A stretch of 64,000 bases of DNA from Jatrophihabitans_A lederbergiae (GTDB lineage: Bacteria; Actinomycetota; Actinomycetes; Mycobacteriales; Jatrophihabitantaceae): NCBI RefSeq assembly GCF_031845305.1, contig NZ_JAVREH010000005.1, forward strand, positions 176,905 to 240,904. The letters run 5' to 3'. Shown here piece after piece: positions 61,097 to 64,000 of this stretch (position 1 is the stretch's first letter; each line of letters opens with the position of its first letter). The position numbers and the translations under genes are program-made. Under the pieces are notes generated by a model. That model saw only the letters and a list, made by a program, of their open reading frames with translations. It was not told the origin of the DNA and did not search any database.

Positions 61097-62749
61097 GTGC
61101 ATGACGCAACGTTTCTTGAGTCCGCTCGCCCCCGTCCGTTCTGGCTGCGTGGTGCAGTCATCGTCGACGGGACGGGAGCTGACGGGTACGTGGGCGATGT
61201 ACTGGTTGACCGAGGGAGGATTGCCAGGATTGCCACCCATACGGTGCGCCATGACACGGACGTTGCCTCGATCGACGCGGACGGTCTCGTCCTCACCCCC
61301 GGGTTCATCGATGTCCACTCTCATGCCGACTGTTCCCCTCTGCTGAGCACCGACGACAGCAGCAAGCTGAGTCAAGGCGTCACGACGGAGGTCGTCGGCA
61401 ATTGTGGATTCTCTCTGGCCCCGTGCCCCGCCACATCGCGCGACGACGTCCAGCAAATGATGGAGTGTCTGTTTCCGTCCGTCGAGTACGACTGGACAAC
61501 CGTCGAGTCGTCCTACAAGCACTTGGACAGCAAGGGTTACGTCACCAACTCGCTTCCGTTGGTGGGTCACCACACGCTTCGTGCAGCCCTGCTGGGGTCA
61601 GCGGATCGAGACCCCACCGAGTACGAACTTGAGGCCCTGAAGAGCGAGCTCCAGCGGGCGCTCGATGCTGGCGCCGGCGGCCTGTCCTCTGGCTTGGCCT
61701 ATGCGCCCGGTGGCTACGCGACCCCGGACGAGTTGACGGCCCTGGCCGGTGTCCTCGGCCCTGACCACATCTACGCGACGCACCTTCGCAGCGAAGGTCC
61801 TTCACTGATTGAGAGCATTGAAGAGGCGTTGGGCACTGCCCGTCGAAGCGGCGCACGACTACAGATTTCACACCTCAAGTCCGCGGGCCGACGGGCGCAC
61901 GGAACGGCCCCTTCGATACTCGAGATGCTCGATGCCGCCACCGAGGAAGGCATCGAGGTGCACCACGACGTGTACCCCTATGAGGCCAATAGCACCATGC
62001 TTGCGGCATGCCTTCCGCCGTGGTTTCACGATGGTGGCGCCCACACCGTCTTGGAACGGCTCACTGACCCCGGTGCGCTGGCGGCGGCGGAGCACCAGAT
62101 CAAAAGCGACAGTGGAGGCTGGGACAACTGGGCAGCCGGCGCTGGGTGGGAAGGGATCCTCATCTGTTCAACGCAGCGCCACGAGTACGAGGGCACAACG
62201 ATCGCTGACCTCGCCACAGCGTTGGACATGTCGCCGTTCGCCGCGATGGTCAAGGTGCTGCGCGATAACGAGCTCAAGGTATGGATGAGTGCTTCGGCGA
62301 TGGACGCCCGAGACGTCCACGCCTTCTTCCTCCACCCTCGGGGGATGGTGGGTTCAGACGGACCGCCCACGGGCAACGGTGGCAAGCCGCACCCCAGGCT
62401 GCACGGGACGTTCACCCGCGTGCTGGGCCACTACGTCCGCGAACTCGGCCTCCTCTCCATGCCGGAAGCCATCCGCAAGATGACTTCGCTGCCGGCAGAA
62501 GTCTTTGGGATTCCCGACCGAGGAGTTGTCGCCGAGGGAGCCGTCGCGGACTTGGTTCTTCTCGATCCGCTAACGGTTGCGGACCGAGCCACGTTTCTTG
62601 ACCCATACCGTCTGTCCTCCGGCATTGAGCACGTATTCGTGAATGGTTGTCCATCACTGACATCAGGCTCAGCGACCGGCCGTTACGGCCGTCGCCTTGA
62701 GCCGGGGCGCAAAAGCGGTCGCACACGCTCTGTTCCGTACAGCACGTAA
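61097..62749 (+). CDS. D-aminoacylase / N-acyl-D-amino-acid deacylase-like amidohydrolase
   Basis: 550 residues. It begins with the small beta domain (FWLRGAVIVDGTGADGYVGD), then the metal motif LTPGFIDVHSHADCSPLLST. Other signatures: TEVVGNCGFSLAPC, GAGGLSSGLAYAPGGYAT, IYATHLRSEGPSLIESIEEA, LQISHLKSAGR and VHHDVYPYEANSTML. These match N-acyl-D-amino-acid deacylases and dihydroorotase-like relatives. GTG 61097 has GAGGAGG seven bases before it. It may start an operon with the NTF2-like and dienelactone-hydrolase genes. The substrate is unknown. Confidence 0.85.
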   Translation: MHDATFLESARPRPFWLRGAVIVDGTGADGYVGDVLVDRGRIARIATHTVRHDTDVASIDADGLVLTPGFIDVHSHADCSPLLSTDDSSKLSQGVTTEVVGNCGFSLAPCPATSRDDVQQMMECLFPSVEYDWTTVESSYKHLDSKGYVTNSLPLVGHHTLRAALLGSADRDPTEYELEALKSELQRALDAGAGGLSSGLAYAPGGYATPDELTALAGVLGPDHIYATHLRSEGPSLIESIEEALGTARRSGARLQISHLKSAGRRAHGTAPSILEMLDAATEEGIEVHHDVYPYEANSTMLAACLPPWFHDGGAHTVLERLTDPGALAAAEHQIKSDSGGWDNWAAGAGWEGILICSTQRHEYEGTTIADLATALDMSPFAAMVKVLRDNELKVWMSASAMDARDVHAFFLHPRGMVGSDGPPTGNGGKPHPRLHGTFTRVLGHYVRELGLLSMPEAIRKMTSLPAEVFGIPDRGVVAEGAVADLVLLDPLTVADRATFLDPYRLSSGIEHVFVNGCPSLTSGSATGRYGRRLEPGRKSGRTRSVPYST

Positions 62750-62797
62750 CCCTCCACACATCCGGCACCGACACTGACCGACGATAGAGAGTCATTC

Positions 62798-63562
62798 ATG
62801 CGCCTCAAAGACAAGACGCAAGCCATCTCCAAGAGCATCGAGACGGGGGCACGCCACCCCATCGCCTACATCGACTCCCGCCGCTATGTGCAGCACAACC
62901 TCTCACTGGAAGACGGCCTGGGCCCTCTCCTCGAGTACTTCGACCAGCTCCCGGCGAGCCAGTCCAAGGTCAATCCGCTGCGTGCCCTAGAGGACGGCGA
63001 CATCAGCCTCGCCCACATCGAGTACCACATCGAGCCTTACGGGCACGTGGTTGGATTCGAGATCCATCGCTGGGAAGACGGCCGGATCGTCGAGCACTGG
63101 GACAACCTCCAAGCCATGCCAGAGGTCGTGAACGCGAGCGGGCACACCATGGTGGACGGACCCGTGGAAGTCGTCGACCTGGACCGCGCCCTGCCGAATA
63201 AGCTCCTCGTCGAGGACTTCGTGCGAACGGTGCTCATCGGTTCGGACGCGTCGGCCCTCACCAAGTTCTTGCACGATGATTCGTTGATCGAGCACAACCC
63301 TCACGGAAGTGACGGGGGCGACAGCCTCCGAGCCGTGCTACGGGCTGCTAGCGACACCGCATGCGTCCGTCACCAGCGTCTGCACCGCGTGATCGGCGAA
63401 GGCAACTTCTGCCTCACCCTCGGCGAAGGCCTGGTCGAAGGGCAGCACAGCGCAATCTTCGACCTGTTCCGGGTCGCTGAGGCCAAGATCGTCGAGCACT
63501 GGGACGTCACTGAGCCGATCCCTGCACGCTCGGACTGGAAGAACGACAACGGCAAGTTCTGA
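62798..63562 (+). CDS. NTF2/SnoaL-like protein with two tandem domains
   Basis: 254 residues. Each half has the SnoaL-like pattern: first YVQHNLSLEDGLGPLLEYFD, then GFEIHRWEDGRIVEHWDNLQ; second LIEHNPHGSDGGDSLRAVLR, then AIFDLFRVAEAKIVEHWDVT. The repeated IVEHWD ending is a family mark. These folds serve as isomerases, cyclases or binding proteins. Its place after the deacylase-like gene suggests a role in the same pathway. ATG 62798 has a weak ribosome site. Confidence 0.8.
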   Translation: MRLKDKTQAISKSIETGARHPIAYIDSRRYVQHNLSLEDGLGPLLEYFDQLPASQSKVNPLRALEDGDISLAHIEYHIEPYGHVVGFEIHRWEDGRIVEHWDNLQAMPEVVNASGHTMVDGPVEVVDLDRALPNKLLVEDFVRTVLIGSDASALTKFLHDDSLIEHNPHGSDGGDSLRAVLRAASDTACVRHQRLHRVIGEGNFCLTLGEGLVEGQHSAIFDLFRVAEAKIVEHWDVTEPIPARSDWKNDNGKF

Positions 63563-63637
63563 GCGGCTTGTCGCTTTGCGTCATACGCGCCCCAGGACCG
63601 CTGACTGCATCTCACCGGCAAGTACGAAGGGACCTTC

Positions 63638-63886
63638 ATGGCAATTGAAGAGGTTGACCGTCACGTCACGGCTGCCACCGCCGCGGCGCAGGCCACGGTT
63701 ATCCACACCAACACCGAAGGAATCACCACCGAGCGCGTCACCATCGACGTCTCGGGATTCCCCGTCCCCGCCTATGTCGCCCGTCCGGACAGTGCGGGTG
63801 AGCTGCCAACGATGCTGCTCATCGGCGAATCGTTCGGGCTGCACCCCTATATCGAGGACGTCACGCGGCGATTGAGCAATGCTTGA
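63638..63886 (+). pseudogene. dienelactone hydrolase family protein, truncated after 82 residues
   Basis: The N-terminus MAIEEVDRHVTAATAAAQAT leads into ERVTIDVSGFPVPAYVARPD, then LPTMLLIGESFGLHPYIEDV, then TRRLSNA and a stop. This is the dienelactone hydrolase layout, in which YIEDVTRRLA is followed by GY and the catalytic half. The Cys, Asp and His of the active site are missing. The break coincides with the beginning of what looks like an insertion sequence. Confidence 0.75.
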
Positions 63887-64000
63887 AACCTGTGGTTGAG
63901 GCCGGGTGGGACGTACCTTCCCGGTAGCCATGTGGTGATCGAGCAAGGCCGGCGCTGCAACGCTGGTCGGGAAGGTACGTCCGTGCTCAAGGTAGTGGAG
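63887..64000 (+). mobile_element. left end of a probable insertion sequence (runs off the window)
   Basis: GGACGTACCTTCCC (63909-63922) and GGGAAGGTACGTCC (63969-63982) are perfect 14-base inverted copies 46 bases apart. Directly after the second copy GTG CTC AAG GTA GTG GAG opens a frame (VLKVVE) with GGAAGG seven bases before it, which could be a transposase start. The element breaks the dienelactone hydrolase gene. The family cannot be named from this edge. Confidence 0.5.

Overview
The window is high-GC DNA with actinobacterial gene content: mycothiol synthesis (mshA), a mycothiol-type DinB protein, an F420-type luciferase-like oxidoreductase, SenX3/RegX3, BldC, DUF3073, DUF5667 and a 32-residue AURKAIP1/COX24-type protein. 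From 2.8 to 18.5 kb it keeps the order known from Mycobacterium tuberculosis Rv0484c-Rv0505c (HAD-IB phosphatase, acyltransferase, epimerase, tiny basic protein, small HTH protein, proC, Ppx/GppA, Rv0495c-like, regX3, senX3, gpmA, YbjN, mshA, SDR). From 48.6 to 55.7 kb it resembles the purine block around Rv0803-Rv0810c. A non-mycobacterial actinobacterium (Frankiales/Jatrophihabitans-like) is a reasonable guess, but the species is not determined.

Layout. 0-3 kb: edge of an acyl-CoA synthetase-like gene, then a BldN-like ECF sigma factor and a DUF5667 membrane protein. 3-18.5 kb: the conserved block, interrupted at 6.5-8.5 kb by a TetR/epimerase cassette with two matched operator palindromes. 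18.5-24.8 kb: a duplicated unit of membrane diguanylate cyclase plus MFS transporter. On the opposite strand, each MFS-cyclase intergenic gap carries tandem mini-genes with their own Shine-Dalgarno sites: four encoding M(R/T)NHQW and two encoding ML(G/S)NVRWP. This is the most novel feature of the window and may be a peptide export/signalling system tied to c-di-GMP.

24.8-27 kb: a methyltransferase, TenA and a truncated GMC oxidoreductase. 27-40.5 kb: a histidine-utilisation region with HutF, an M20 amidohydrolase in the position of HutG, an OpuC-type ABC transporter, two IclR regulators, HutU, HutI, and a HutH-family protein whose Ala-Ser-Gly cofactor triad reads Gly-Thr-Ala. 40.5-47.8 kb: an F420-type oxidoreductase, a phosphoesterase, a Tat-type lipoprotein hydrolase, and a beta-oxidation run (thiolase, FadB-like multifunctional enzyme, CoA transferase).

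48-58.4 kb: bldC, DUF3073 and the purine genes purM, purF, purL, purQ, purS and purC. 58.4-64 kb is an accessory, decayed region. It holds an IS3-like scrap, an internally deleted yraN followed by a 20-codon comM stub, a frameshifted secreted protein, an Lrp-type regulator diverging from a D-aminoacylase-like gene, an NTF2-like protein, and a dienelactone hydrolase cut off at what looks like an insertion-sequence end. No tRNA, rRNA or CRISPR array was seen.
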